NCBI RefSeq assembly: GCF_014268935.2
Contig: NZ_JABWRJ020000003.1
Span: 921,501-985,500 of the forward strand
Direction: 5' to 3'
Source: Pseudomonas peradeniyensis
GTDB taxonomy: Bacteria > Pseudomonadota > Gammaproteobacteria > Pseudomonadales > Pseudomonadaceae
DNA length: 64,000 nt
How positions within the stretch are numbered: the first letter of the stretch is position 1; the number at the start of each line of letters is the position of its first letter. The position numbers were made by a program, and so were the translations under genes. Below are positions 43,209 to 51,764 of this stretch, piece by piece. Under the pieces are notes generated by a model, which ran no database searches, was not told the origin of the DNA, and worked only from the letters and a program-made list of their open reading frames with translations.

Positions 43209-43328
43209 TGGCGGGTCGACTCGTTGCCAAATAAAAGGGGCGATTGTACTGCATCCGGGGGGGAGGATTTCACCCCTTGGTCTGTTATGGGGATAACCCT
43301 GAGGCTCAAGGGGGGATTTACCGGCCCC

Positions 43329-43405
43329 ATCGCGGGGCAAGTCGGGACGCCGAACCGCCGCTCCCACGCCTGCATTAGGGCGTGGGAGCGGGCTTGCCCC
43401 GCGAT
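43329..43405. repeat. Mosaic REP pair (long + short arm)
   Basis: Left arm 43329-43367 is a 39-base long type with GTCGGGACGCCGAACCGCCG inside; right arm 43382-43405 is the 24-base short type. Only the outer blocks pair. Confidence 0.85.
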
Positions 43406-43486
43406 GGCCGATAATCTGTTGCGGCGCATCCTGGGCAACGGCGTTAGAATGCCCGACTGTTTCGTCTATCCCCGGATACCCGCGCC

Positions 43487-44278
43487 TTGCTGATCGAGTC
43501 CCGCCGCCGCGCCTACCTGTCCGCCATGCAAGTGGTGCACTGGCTGCCGCGCGCCGAACTGCCGTTCGCCGCCCCGTCGCGGCCGGAGCTGCTGTTGCCG
43601 GTGGCGCCGGTCGAGGACGTCGACTTCGAGGTGCGTCCGGCCGCTTCCGCGCCTGCGCCGAGCACCACCCCGGCGGCGCCCCAGGCGCGCGCCGAGCGAC
43701 CGAAGATCGAAATCCCGCGCCCGGGCAGCGCGCCAAAACCGGCCGCCAAGCCGGTCGAGGCCGAGCAGGAGGCCCCCGCGCCACGCCCGGCGCCGGTAGC
43801 GCCGCCACGCTTCGCCCTGCAGTTGCTGCGCGCCGGCAGTTGCCTGCTGCTGGTCGAGCTGGCCACCGGCCAGCCGTTCCAGAGCCGCGACCCGTCGTAC
43901 CTGCTGCTCAAGGACATGCTGCGCGCCGCCGGCCTGCCGGATGCCCCGCAGATCATCGGCGAGCCGGTGCGCTGGCCGCTGCTGATGCGCGGCAACATGG
44001 ACCAGGGCCCGGACGCCGCCCGCGACTTCGTCCAGGGTTTCATCGCCGCGCGCCTGGAAGAGGCGCCGTGCACCTGCCTGTGGCTGCTCGGCCTGCCGGC
44101 CATCCGCTTCGCCGGCCAGGCCGATGCCGAAGCCTATTACCAAGAACTCGAGGTCGACCTGCTCGGCAACGCCTGGGCCTTGCCCGGCCTTGAACTGTTG
44201 ATGGACGAGCCGCAACGCAAGGCGGACGTCTGGAAAGCCATGCGCCGGCTGATGGCGCGCTGGAAGAGCGTTGAATGA
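43487..44278 (+). CDS. holD: DNA polymerase III psi subunit (HolD) of the pseudomonad type
   Basis: 263 residues from a TTG. The N-terminus RRRAYLSAMQVVHWLPR resembles the chi-binding peptide of E. coli HolD (RRDWQLQQLGITQW). A Pro/Ala-rich linker follows (about 45-105), then a folded domain with LLVELATGQPF and LLLKDMLRAAGLPDA. It overlaps rimI by 4 bases, the same holD-rimI order as in E. coli, and a cryptic psi was reported for P. aeruginosa at this locus. Psi links the clamp loader to chi and SSB. The linker often attracts a wrong TonB label. The start is uncertain: the TTG has no clear ribosome site. Confidence 0.78.
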   Translation: MLIESRRRAYLSAMQVVHWLPRAELPFAAPSRPELLLPVAPVEDVDFEVRPAASAPAPSTTPAAPQARAERPKIEIPRPGSAPKPAAKPVEAEQEAPAPRPAPVAPPRFALQLLRAGSCLLLVELATGQPFQSRDPSYLLLKDMLRAAGLPDAPQIIGEPVRWPLLMRGNMDQGPDAARDFVQGFIAARLEEAPCTCLWLLGLPAIRFAGQADAEAYYQELEVDLLGNAWALPGLELLMDEPQRKADVWKAMRRLMARWKSVE

Positions 44279-44730
44279 GTGACTCGATCAGTTTCCGCCC
44301 GGCAACCGAGGCGGATCTGGATGCCCTGCTTAAGATCGAATATGCCGCCTTCAGCCACCCCTGGACCCGCGGCATCTTCCTGGATGCGCTGAAGTCCTAC
44401 GAAGTGTGGCTGATGTTCGTTGGCCAGCAGCAGGTCGGCCATGGCGTGATCAACGTGATCATCGACGAGGCGCACCTGCTCAATATCACCGTCAAGCCGG
44501 AGAACCAGGGCTGCGGGCTGGGCTTGCGCCTGCTCGAGCACCTGATGGCGCGGGCCTACCAGCTCAATGGCCGCGAGTGTTTCCTCGAAGTGCGCGCCAG
44601 CAACCAGTCGGCCTATCGCCTGTACGAGCGCTATGGGTTCAACGAGATCGGCCGGCGTCGAGACTACTATCCGCTGGCGGGTGGGCGCGAAGACGCGCTG
44701 GTGATGGCCTGTACGTTGCTGGAGGACTGA
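44275..44730 (+). CDS. rimI: Ribosomal protein bS18 alanine N-acetyltransferase RimI
   Basis: 151 residues, GNAT fold with the acetyl-CoA loop ENQGCGLGLRLLEHL and the family C-terminus FNEIGRRRDYYPLAGGREDALVM. Acetylates the N-terminal Ala of S18. Translationally coupled to holD (ATGA). Confidence 0.93.
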   Translation: MSDSISFRPATEADLDALLKIEYAAFSHPWTRGIFLDALKSYEVWLMFVGQQQVGHGVINVIIDEAHLLNITVKPENQGCGLGLRLLEHLMARAYQLNGRECFLEVRASNQSAYRLYERYGFNEIGRRRDYYPLAGGREDALVMACTLLED

Positions 44731-44796
44731 GGCGCGCCGCCGCGGGCACCGGTTCAAGCCAGTGCCAGGCGACGGCTGAGGTTCAGGCGGCGAGAA

Positions 44797-45975
44797 TCAA
44801 CGCTCGATTGCCAGGGCTACGCCCTGACCGCCGCCGATGCAGAGGGTCGCCAAGCCCTTCTTCGCATCGCGCTTGATCATCTCGTGCAGCAGGGTCACCA
44901 GCACCCGGCACCCCGAGGCGCCGATCGGGTGGCCCAGGGCGATGGCGCCGCCGTTGACGTTGACCTTCGCCGCATCCCACTCCAGCTGTTTGCCCACCGC
45001 CAGCGCCTGGGCGGCAAAGGCTTCGTTGGCCTCGATCAGATCCAGGTCGGCCAATTGCCAGCCGGCCTTGTCCAGGCAGCGCTGGGTCGCCGACACCGGG
45101 CCGATGCCCATGATCGCCGGGTCCACGCCGGCGCTGGCATAGGCGGCGATCCTCGCCAGCACCGGCAGGCCCAGGGCCTTGGCCTTGGCGGCGCTCATCA
45201 GCAGCACCGCGGCGGCGCCGTCGTTGAGGCTGGAGGCGTTGCCGGCGGTGACGCTGCCGTCTTTCTTGAACGCGGCGCGCAGCTTGCCCAGGGATTCGGC
45301 AGTGGTGCCGGGGCGTGGCTGCTCGTCGGTGTCGAACACCAACGGCTCGCCTTTTTTCTGCGGGATGTGGATCGGGGTGATCTCGTCCTTGAAGCGCCCG
45401 GCCTCGATGGCGGTCACGGCCTTGCGCTGCGACTCGGCGGCGAAGGCGTCCTGCTGTTCACGGGTGAGGGCGTACTTGTCCACCAGGTTCTCGGCGGTGA
45501 TGCCCATGTGGTAGTCGTTGAAGGCGTCCCACAGGCCATCGCTGATCATGCTGTCGATCAGCTGGCCGTGGCCCATGCGCTGGCCGGTGCGCGCCGAAGG
45601 CATCACGTAGGGCGCCAGGCTCATGCTCTCCTGGCCGCCGGCGATCACCACCTCGGCGTCGCCACAGCGGATGGCCTGGGCGGCCAGGTGCAGGGCTTTC
45701 AGGCCCGAGCCGCAGACCTTGTTCAGGGTCAGCGCCGGGACCTCGAAGGGCAGGCCGGCCTTGACCGCGGCCTGGCGGGCGGGGTTCTGGCCGGCGCCAG
45801 CGGTGAGCACCTGGCCGAGAATCACTTCGTCGACCTGGGCCGGGTCCAGCTGGGTCTGGGCCAGCAGCTGGCGGATCACGGCGGCGCCCAGCTCCACGGC
45901 GGACACGTTGGCCAGGGCCCCCTGGAAACTGCCGATGGCAGTGCGGGTGGCGGCGACGATGACGACTTCGTTCAT
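44797..45975 (-). CDS. Acetyl-CoA C-acetyltransferase (thiolase)
   Basis: 392 residues. Catalytic Cys88 in LTLNKVCGSGLKA, His in GGAIALGHPIGASG and the second Cys in LCIGGGQG are intact. The start MNEVVIVAATRTAIG at 45975 has GGAG upstream. The biosynthetic PhaA/AtoB type is likely from length and motifs; no pathway partner is adjacent, so direction and substrate length are open. Confidence 0.9.
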   Translation of the reverse strand: MNEVVIVAATRTAIGSFQGALANVSAVELGAAVIRQLLAQTQLDPAQVDEVILGQVLTAGAGQNPARQAAVKAGLPFEVPALTLNKVCGSGLKALHLAAQAIRCGDAEVVIAGGQESMSLAPYVMPSARTGQRMGHGQLIDSMISDGLWDAFNDYHMGITAENLVDKYALTREQQDAFAAESQRKAVTAIEAGRFKDEITPIHIPQKKGEPLVFDTDEQPRPGTTAESLGKLRAAFKKDGSVTAGNASSLNDGAAAVLLMSAAKAKALGLPVLARIAAYASAGVDPAIMGIGPVSATQRCLDKAGWQLADLDLIEANEAFAAQALAVGKQLEWDAAKVNVNGGAIALGHPIGASGCRVLVTLLHEMIKRDAKKGLATLCIGGGQGVALAIER

Positions 45976-46183
45976 TGTTGTTCTCCGGGATGCGGGCGTG
46001 ATCTTCACAGCATCCCCGCCCGGGGCTTATTTGAGAAGTTTGTTTTTCTTTGCCATTGATCTGAAATTCAAATGAATGATTGGTGTGCGGTGGAGCCTTC
46101 AATCGGGCAGGGCCAAGTTTTGTGATCGGCGGCGGGGCGGCGCAGGCCTTTCGAGGCCCTGTGAAAGTGGGGCCGCTTTGCGG

Positions 46184-46258
46184 CCCTTTCGCGGCGCAAG
46201 GCCGCTCCTACAGAGGGAACGCAATTCCCTGTAGGAGCGGCCTTGTGCCGCGAAAGGG
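46184..46258. repeat. Inverted repeat pair, CAAGGCCGCTCC-type REP-like
   Basis: 30-base arms at 46184-46213 and 46229-46258 with one mismatch; same family as the pair at 51.5 kb. It occupies the middle of the 309-base gap between the thiolase start and the deiminase end; the rest of that gap is AT-richer next to the thiolase and shows no gene. Confidence 0.88.
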
Positions 46259-46284
46259 CTGCGCAGCAGCCCCGGCAATCGTGC

Positions 46285-47409
46285 CTACACCGCCGGGCAC
46301 TGGTTGGTAACGCAGTGAATCCCGCCCCCACCCGCGGCAATCGCATCGATATCCAGCTGCACCACCTTGCGCCCCGGATACAGCTTCACCAGCAACGCCC
46401 GCGCCTTCTCGTCGGCACTGCGATCACCAAACTGCGGCGCGATTACCGCGCCGTTGATGACGAAGTAGTTGATGTACCCCGCCGCGAAGTCCGGATTGTC
46501 CTCGTTGAACTTGCTGCGCCGAGGCTTGAGCGGTGGCGACATCGTGTGGATCTCCAGCTTGCGTCCATCGGCATCGGTGGCGTTGCGCAGGATTTCCAGA
46601 TGCTCGAGAGTCACCTCGTGGTCGTAGGAATCCGGATCGTTGTCCAGGTTCGCCACCACCACGCCGGGCGCCGCGAAGCGCGCGTAGAAGTCCACGTGGG
46701 CGTCGGTGATGTCCTTGCCCTTGATGCCCGGCAGCCAGATGATCTTGCGCAGCCCAAGCCGCTCCTTCAGCTCCTTTTCGACCTGGGCCTTGCTCCAGCC
46801 GGGGTTGCGGTTGCTGTTGATCCAGCTGCTCTCGGTCATGATCCCGGTGCCGTGGCCGTCCACTTCGATACCGCCGCCTTCGCCCACCAGTTCGCTCTGC
46901 TGGTACTGGGCGCCGGCCAGCCTGGCAACGCGGGCCGCAAGCTTGGCGTCGTAGCGGTGCTGCTGCTTGCCGCCCCAGCCGTTGAAGTTGAAGTCCACCG
47001 CGCCCAGCACGCCGTCGTCGTCGACCACGAAGTTGGCGCCGATGTCACGCATCCAGATGTCGTCCAGTTCAGTTTCGACATAGGTGATGTTGTGGCTGCC
47101 GCATTCCTCCTCGGCGATGTCGCGCTCGCTGGCGCGGCAGAACACCGTCACCGGCTGGAACGCGGCGATGGCCCGGGCGATGCGCCCGAGCGCGGCCTGG
47201 ACGTCTTCGGTGAAATCTTCCCAGATGGCGTCCTGGGCGCCGAAGGCAATGTAGGCGCGCTGGTGCTTTTCACCCTCGTCGGGCATGAACCAGCGGCCCG
47301 ACTCGGCAGCGCGGGCGCTGTTGCCGCCGAACGGCAGGCCAAAGCTGGCGGCGGCGCCGAGGCCGGCGACGACGCTCATCTGTTGGAGGAAGGTACGGCG
47401 AGTAGGCAT
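46285..47409 (-). CDS. Tat-exported agmatine-deiminase-family protein
   Basis: 374 residues. Twin-arginine signal (PTRRTFLQQM, then a hydrophobic Ala/Gly stretch to NSARAAE) predicts a folded periplasmic enzyme. The PF04371-type deiminase fold follows with EGGGIEVDG, TDAHVDFY and the catalytic Cys366 in GGGGIHCVTN. Compared with AguA upstream in the operon it reads IWMRDIGAN for SWCRDSGPT and HVDFYA for HVDGVC, so substrate or efficiency may differ. It is last of four genes; the PotF-like gene ends 5 bases before its start. Confidence 0.88.
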   Translation of the reverse strand: MPTRRTFLQQMSVVAGLGAAASFGLPFGGNSARAAESGRWFMPDEGEKHQRAYIAFGAQDAIWEDFTEDVQAALGRIARAIAAFQPVTVFCRASERDIAEEECGSHNITYVETELDDIWMRDIGANFVVDDDGVLGAVDFNFNGWGGKQQHRYDAKLAARVARLAGAQYQQSELVGEGGGIEVDGHGTGIMTESSWINSNRNPGWSKAQVEKELKERLGLRKIIWLPGIKGKDITDAHVDFYARFAAPGVVVANLDNDPDSYDHEVTLEHLEILRNATDADGRKLEIHTMSPPLKPRRSKFNEDNPDFAAGYINYFVINGAVIAPQFGDRSADEKARALLVKLYPGRKVVQLDIDAIAAGGGGIHCVTNQCPAV

Positions 47410-47413
47410 GGGG

Positions 47414-48508
47414 TCAGTCCTGTGCAGTCTTGAAGCGGGTCCAGACGCGCATGCGCGCACGCATGTCGGCCTGGGGGATGTCCTTGCCCGGGATCAGCCG
47501 GGTGTAGGTGGCATCGCCGAGGTAGATGTCCGGGTTGTCACGCAGGCGCGCATCCACCAGGGGGCGGGCCTTGGCGCTGGCGGTGGGGTAGCCGGTGAAG
47601 TTGCTGATTGCGGCCATGTTCTCCGGGCGCATGACGAAGTTGATGAAACGATAGGCGTATTCCGGGTGCTTGGCGTCGGCGGGGATGGCCATGGTGTCCA
47701 TCCACACCGTGGTGCCTTCGCGGGGCACGCGGTACTGGAAGTCGATGGCCTTGCCGGCGGCTTCCGCGGTGCGCTGGGCCTGGATCACGTCGCCGCTGTA
47801 GCCCAGCGACAGGCAGGTGTTGCCATTGACCAGCTCGGTGACAGGTTGCGACTGCAGCTTGCGCACATACGGGCGGATGCCCTTGAGCAGCTCGCTGGCG
47901 GCGGCCAGGTCCTCGCGCTTGGCGCTGCGCGGCTCGCGGCCCAGGTAGTGGAGCACCACGGCCAGCACTTCGTCGGGCGAGTCGATCATCGAGATGCCGC
48001 AGTCGGCGAACTTGGCCGCCAGCTCGGGCTTGAACAGCAGGTCGAGGCTGTCCAGCGGGGCGTCGGGCATGCGCTCGCGGATCTTCTTCGCATCCATGGT
48101 CAGGCCGATAGTGCCCCAGGTGTAGGGCACGGTGGCCTGGCTGGCCTTGGGGTAGCGGTCATGCAGCTGGCGCAGGCCGGGCTCGATATCGTCGAGCGCG
48201 GTCAGTTGCTTGCGATCCAGGGCCTGCAGGCTACCGGCGCGCATCAGCCGTTCGGCCACGGTGTCGCCGGGGAATACCAGGTCGTAGCCGCTGCGCCCGG
48301 ACATCAGCTTGGCCTCGAGCACCTCGCTGCCGTCCATGACGTCGTAGATCACCGGGATGCCGGTTTCGGCGGTGAAGCGCTTGAGGGTGTCCTCGGCAAA
48401 ATAGTCGGCCCAGTTGTACAGGCGCAGGGCGTCCTGCTCGGCCTGGGCGACGCCGGCGCAGGCCAGCAGGGCGGCGATGGCGAGCAGTTTCGATGGACGG
48501 CTTGGCAT
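47414..48508 (-). CDS. PotF-like polyamine-binding periplasmic protein
   Basis: 364 residues with signal peptide MPSRPSKLLAIAALLACAGVAQA. PotF/PotD motifs: LRLYNWADYFAEDTLKRFTAETG, GYDLVFPGD, VPYTWGTIGL, CLSLGYSGD. Binds putrescine, agmatine or a relative in the periplasm. No ABC permease or ATPase genes are in the cluster, so it must use a transporter elsewhere or act as a sensor/buffer. Sits 3 bases after aguB. Confidence 0.88.
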   Translation of the reverse strand: MPSRPSKLLAIAALLACAGVAQAEQDALRLYNWADYFAEDTLKRFTAETGIPVIYDVMDGSEVLEAKLMSGRSGYDLVFPGDTVAERLMRAGSLQALDRKQLTALDDIEPGLRQLHDRYPKASQATVPYTWGTIGLTMDAKKIRERMPDAPLDSLDLLFKPELAAKFADCGISMIDSPDEVLAVVLHYLGREPRSAKREDLAAASELLKGIRPYVRKLQSQPVTELVNGNTCLSLGYSGDVIQAQRTAEAAGKAIDFQYRVPREGTTVWMDTMAIPADAKHPEYAYRFINFVMRPENMAAISNFTGYPTASAKARPLVDARLRDNPDIYLGDATYTRLIPGKDIPQADMRARMRVWTRFKTAQD

Positions 48509-48511
48509 GGT

Positions 48512-49408
48512 TCAGGCCCTCGCGGTCTGTGGAGTGCGGCCGTCCAGGCTGAGCAACGGCGCGTACATGCTGGGGCGACGGTCGCGGTAGATGCCCCAGG
48601 TCAGGCGGTCCTCGCGCATGCGTTCCAGGTCCAGGTCGTGCAGCCAGACACCGCTGCTGTCGCGGTCGGCCTCTTGCAGCATCGCGCCCTTGTGGTCGCA
48701 GATGAATGACGAGCCGTAGAAGCGCATCGACAGGTTGTCGTCGCTGCGCGCCACTTCATGGCCGACGCGGTTGGCGGCCACTACCGGCAGCAGGTTGGCG
48801 GCGGCGTGGCCGCGCATGGCCATTTGCCAATGGTCACGCGAGTCCAGCTCGGCGGCGCCCGGCTCCGAGCCGATGGCGGTGGGGAACAGCAGCACCTCGG
48901 CGCCCATCAGCGCCAGGCAGCGGGCGGTCTCGGGGAACCACTGGTCCCAGCAGATGCCGATGCCCAGGCGGCCGAAGGCAGTGTCCCAGACCTTGAAACC
49001 GGTGTCGCCGGGGCTGAAGTATTCCTTTTCCTGATAGCCGATGGCGTTGGGGATGTGGGTCTTGCGGTATACCCCCAGCAGGCGGCCGTCGGCGTCGGCC
49101 ACGGTCAGCGAGTTGAAGAAGGCATTGCCGGCGCGCTCGTACCAGCTCAGCGGCAGGACCACGCCCAGCTCCTTGGCCAGGGCGGCGAAGCGCTTGAGCA
49201 GCGGGCTGTCGTTGTAGTCCTGGGCCAGTGACTGGTGGCTGTGGCACTGCTCGATGCAGAAGTACGGGGTGGCGAACAGCTCCTGCAGCAGGATCACCTG
49301 GGCGCCCTGGGCGGCGGCCTGGCGCACCAGCTGCTCGGCGCGCTCGAGGTTGGCGGCCAGGTCCCAGCTGCAGGCCATCTGCGTGGTGGCGATGCGCAAG
49401 GTACTCAT
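48512..49408 (-). CDS. aguB: N-carbamoylputrescine amidase
   Basis: 298 residues, nitrilase fold with the triad Glu43 (LQELFATPYF), Lys116 (YRKTHIP) and Cys153 (GICWDQWFPE). Converts N-carbamoylputrescine to putrescine, CO2 and ammonia. The ATG overlaps the aguA stop (ATGA). Confidence 0.95.
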   Translation of the reverse strand: MSTLRIATTQMACSWDLAANLERAEQLVRQAAAQGAQVILLQELFATPYFCIEQCHSHQSLAQDYNDSPLLKRFAALAKELGVVLPLSWYERAGNAFFNSLTVADADGRLLGVYRKTHIPNAIGYQEKEYFSPGDTGFKVWDTAFGRLGIGICWDQWFPETARCLALMGAEVLLFPTAIGSEPGAAELDSRDHWQMAMRGHAAANLLPVVAANRVGHEVARSDDNLSMRFYGSSFICDHKGAMLQEADRDSSGVWLHDLDLERMREDRLTWGIYRDRRPSMYAPLLSLDGRTPQTARA

Positions 49409-50454
49409 GGGCGCGCTCCCTGCCAGGCCGGCTGCTGCTGGGTGATGCAGTGGATGCCGCCGCCGCCGTGGGCGATGTGGTCGATGCGTACCGGCACGAC
49501 TTCGCGGCCGGGGAAGGCCAGGGCCAGCTGCTGGGCGGCGGCCTGGTCGGCGTCGATGCCGTAGGCGGGCATGATCACCGCGCCGTTGGCCAGGTAGAAG
49601 TTGGTGTAGGAGGCGCAGAACACCTCGGCCTCGGTATCCACGGCCGCCGTGGCCTCGTACAGGTCGAGCAGTTCGAACGAGCGGCCCTGGGCGTCGGTGG
49701 CCAGCTCAAGGGCGCGACGGTTCTCGCGGGCCACTTCGGCGTACACCGAACCCTGGTCGTGGGTGGCGTCCACCAGCAGCACGCCGGGGCGGGCGAAGGC
49801 GCACACGCCATCGACATGGCCGTCGGTCATGTCGCCGGTGACGTACTGTGGGTCACCCGGCAGCCAGATGGTCTTGCCGATGCCCAGCAGGCGGGCGAAG
49901 CAGTCCTCGAAATCGGCCTTGCTCAGGCCTGGGTTGCGGTTGGGGTTGAGCAGCACCGACTCGGTGGTGATCAGCGTGCCTTCGCCGTCGACGTGGATGG
50001 CGCCGCCTTCATTGCACAGCGGAGTGCTCAGGCCTTCGAGGCCGAGGTGGTCGAGGATGCGCCGGGCCAGGCTGCGGTCCTTGCCATGCTCGGACTTGTC
50101 GCCCCAGGCGTTGAAGCGCCAGCTCAGGCCGGCCACGCCCTGCTGCGGGTGGATGAGGAAGGTCGGGCCGCTGTCGCGGCACCAGCTGTCGTCGACGGCC
50201 AGTTCGACCAGCTCGATGCCGGAGCCGCACAGTTCGCGGGCAATGGCCATGGCCGAAGGGTCGACCACCATCTTCACCGGCTCGAAGCGGGCGATGGCGG
50301 CGGCCACGCGGGCATAGTCGCGCTGCACGTCGGCCAGGGTCACGCCCCAGCCCGACTCCCACAGCGGCTTGTTGTGTGGCCAGATCATCCAGGTGGCGGC
50401 GTGGCGGGCCCATTCGGCAGGCATGCGCCAGCCGCTGTCGCGGGACAGGGTCAT
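49405..50454 (-). CDS. aguA: Agmatine deiminase
   Basis: 349 residues, cytoplasmic. Catalytic Cys336 in GGGGIHCITQQ, with NEGGAIHVDGEG, TDGHVDGVC and DDSWCRDSGPTF. Converts agmatine to N-carbamoylputrescine. The ATG at 50454 has CGGAG upstream; an ATG 11 codons earlier is rejected. First gene of a four-gene operon. Confidence 0.95.
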   Translation of the reverse strand: MTLSRDSGWRMPAEWARHAATWMIWPHNKPLWESGWGVTLADVQRDYARVAAAIARFEPVKMVVDPSAMAIARELCGSGIELVELAVDDSWCRDSGPTFLIHPQQGVAGLSWRFNAWGDKSEHGKDRSLARRILDHLGLEGLSTPLCNEGGAIHVDGEGTLITTESVLLNPNRNPGLSKADFEDCFARLLGIGKTIWLPGDPQYVTGDMTDGHVDGVCAFARPGVLLVDATHDQGSVYAEVARENRRALELATDAQGRSFELLDLYEATAAVDTEAEVFCASYTNFYLANGAVIMPAYGIDADQAAAQQLALAFPGREVVPVRIDHIAHGGGGIHCITQQQPAWQGARP

Positions 50455-50588
50455 AGTGAACTCCGATCTATTAGGGATTTTTATCAACGAAGCCCGCCGT
50501 CGCGGGTGTTGCTGCCCATGTTATGGCTGGGAAACCGGGGCGACAAACGATAGATTTAGCGTATTTCTGATCAGTCAGGCTTATCAGC

Positions 50589-51446
50589 ATGCTCAAACAC
50601 TGGCCCCCGCTCAACGCCCTGCGCGGCTTCGAAGCTGCCGCTCGCCTGGGCAGCTTCCACAAGGCCGCCGAGGCCCTGAACCTCACCCAGTCGGCGATCA
50701 GCCAGCAGATCCGCAGCCTGGAGAGTTACCTGGAACAACCGTTGTTTCACCGCAGCGGGCGCAGTGTCAGCCTGACCGATGCCGGGCACGACCTGCTCAG
50801 CACCACCCAGGCCTTGCTGCAGCAGCTGGCGGTGGGCATCCGCCGCCTTGACCAATACCGCAAGCCCAACCAATTGGTGGTCAACACCACCCCGGCCTTT
50901 GCCCGGCATTGGCTGTTACCGCGCCTGGCGGATTTCCACCAGCGTCACCCGGACGTGGACCTGTGGCTGTTCACCAGCTTCGAGGTCCCGGACATGGCCA
51001 ACGAGACCATCGACCTGGCGATTCGCGACGATATCGGGCCGCAGGCTGAGTGCAGCTTCACCGTGCTACACCAGGACACGCTGTATCCGGCGTGTCACCC
51101 GACGTTACCCGGGACCGGGCGCACGACCTTGCACGGCGAGCGCGAGATGGACTGGAGTCACTGGCAGCTGGAGGGCGGCGAGGAGGTGGGGCAGCAGGGC
51201 AAGGGGCTGAACTTCTCTGACCCGGGGCTGCTGCTGGAGGCGGCGGGCGAGGGGCTGGGGATCGCCCTGGTCAGTCAGCTGCTGGCGCAGCGGATGATCG
51301 ACGAGGGACGTTTGCGGCCCTTGTCGGCACAGCGCGTACGCGGGCCAGTGTGGAGCTGCCTGGTGCATTGGGAGAGTCAGGAGGATCCGTTGGCTCGGCA
51401 GTTCCTGGCGTGGTTGCGAGAGGCCCTGTCGCCTGCGTTGTCCTGA
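50589..51446 (+). CDS. LysR-type regulator divergent from the agmatine operon
   Basis: 285 residues, GcvA-like LTTR: N-terminal HTH (LNALRGFEAAARLGSFHKAAEALNLTQSAISQQIRSLE) and a substrate-binding domain. The 134-base divergent gap before aguA makes it the probable local regulator, perhaps with agmatine, carbamoylputrescine or a related polyamine as effector. The rest of the gap shows no clear single operator. Confidence 0.88.
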   Translation: MLKHWPPLNALRGFEAAARLGSFHKAAEALNLTQSAISQQIRSLESYLEQPLFHRSGRSVSLTDAGHDLLSTTQALLQQLAVGIRRLDQYRKPNQLVVNTTPAFARHWLLPRLADFHQRHPDVDLWLFTSFEVPDMANETIDLAIRDDIGPQAECSFTVLHQDTLYPACHPTLPGTGRTTLHGEREMDWSHWQLEGGEEVGQQGKGLNFSDPGLLLEAAGEGLGIALVSQLLAQRMIDEGRLRPLSAQRVRGPVWSCLVHWESQEDPLARQFLAWLREALSPALS

Positions 51447-51457
51447 TGGAGCGGAAC

Positions 51458-51576
51458 CTGTGGGAGCGGCCTTGTGTCGCGAAAGGGCCGCTAAGCGGCC
51501 CCGGCGATGTTCGCGTCAACACTGGAACCCTGGGGCTGCTGCGCAGCCCTTTCGCGACACAAGGCCGCTCCCACAG
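51458..51576. repeat. Inverted repeat pair, CAAGGCCGCTCC-type REP-like
   Basis: Perfect 30-base arms at 51458-51487 and 51547-51576, separated by 59 bases with a further small GC-rich hairpin. It fills much of the 318-base gap between the LysR gene and fabV; the remainder (51577-51764) is the fabV leader with a small GAGGGT/ACCCTC hairpin and no other gene. Confidence 0.9.
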
Positions 51577-51764
51577 GACCGCGCCAGCCTCAAGATCAAC
51601 GCTGTACCTGCAGGAGCAAATGGGGGCGTGCAGACAATGCAGCAATGCGAATCACCCCGTAATATGTGTCGGATATCCCACGAGGGTAGTCTCACCCTCT
51701 AGATCAAACGGCAGTGCCCCGAATCCGGGCGCTGCCCCAGCCTAAACCTGACGAGGTACAGACA

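Noticed and set aside
43487..44278. TonB-like energy transducer
   Set aside because: Only the Pro/Ala linker resembles TonB; there is no N-terminal membrane helix, and the context is holD-rimI.
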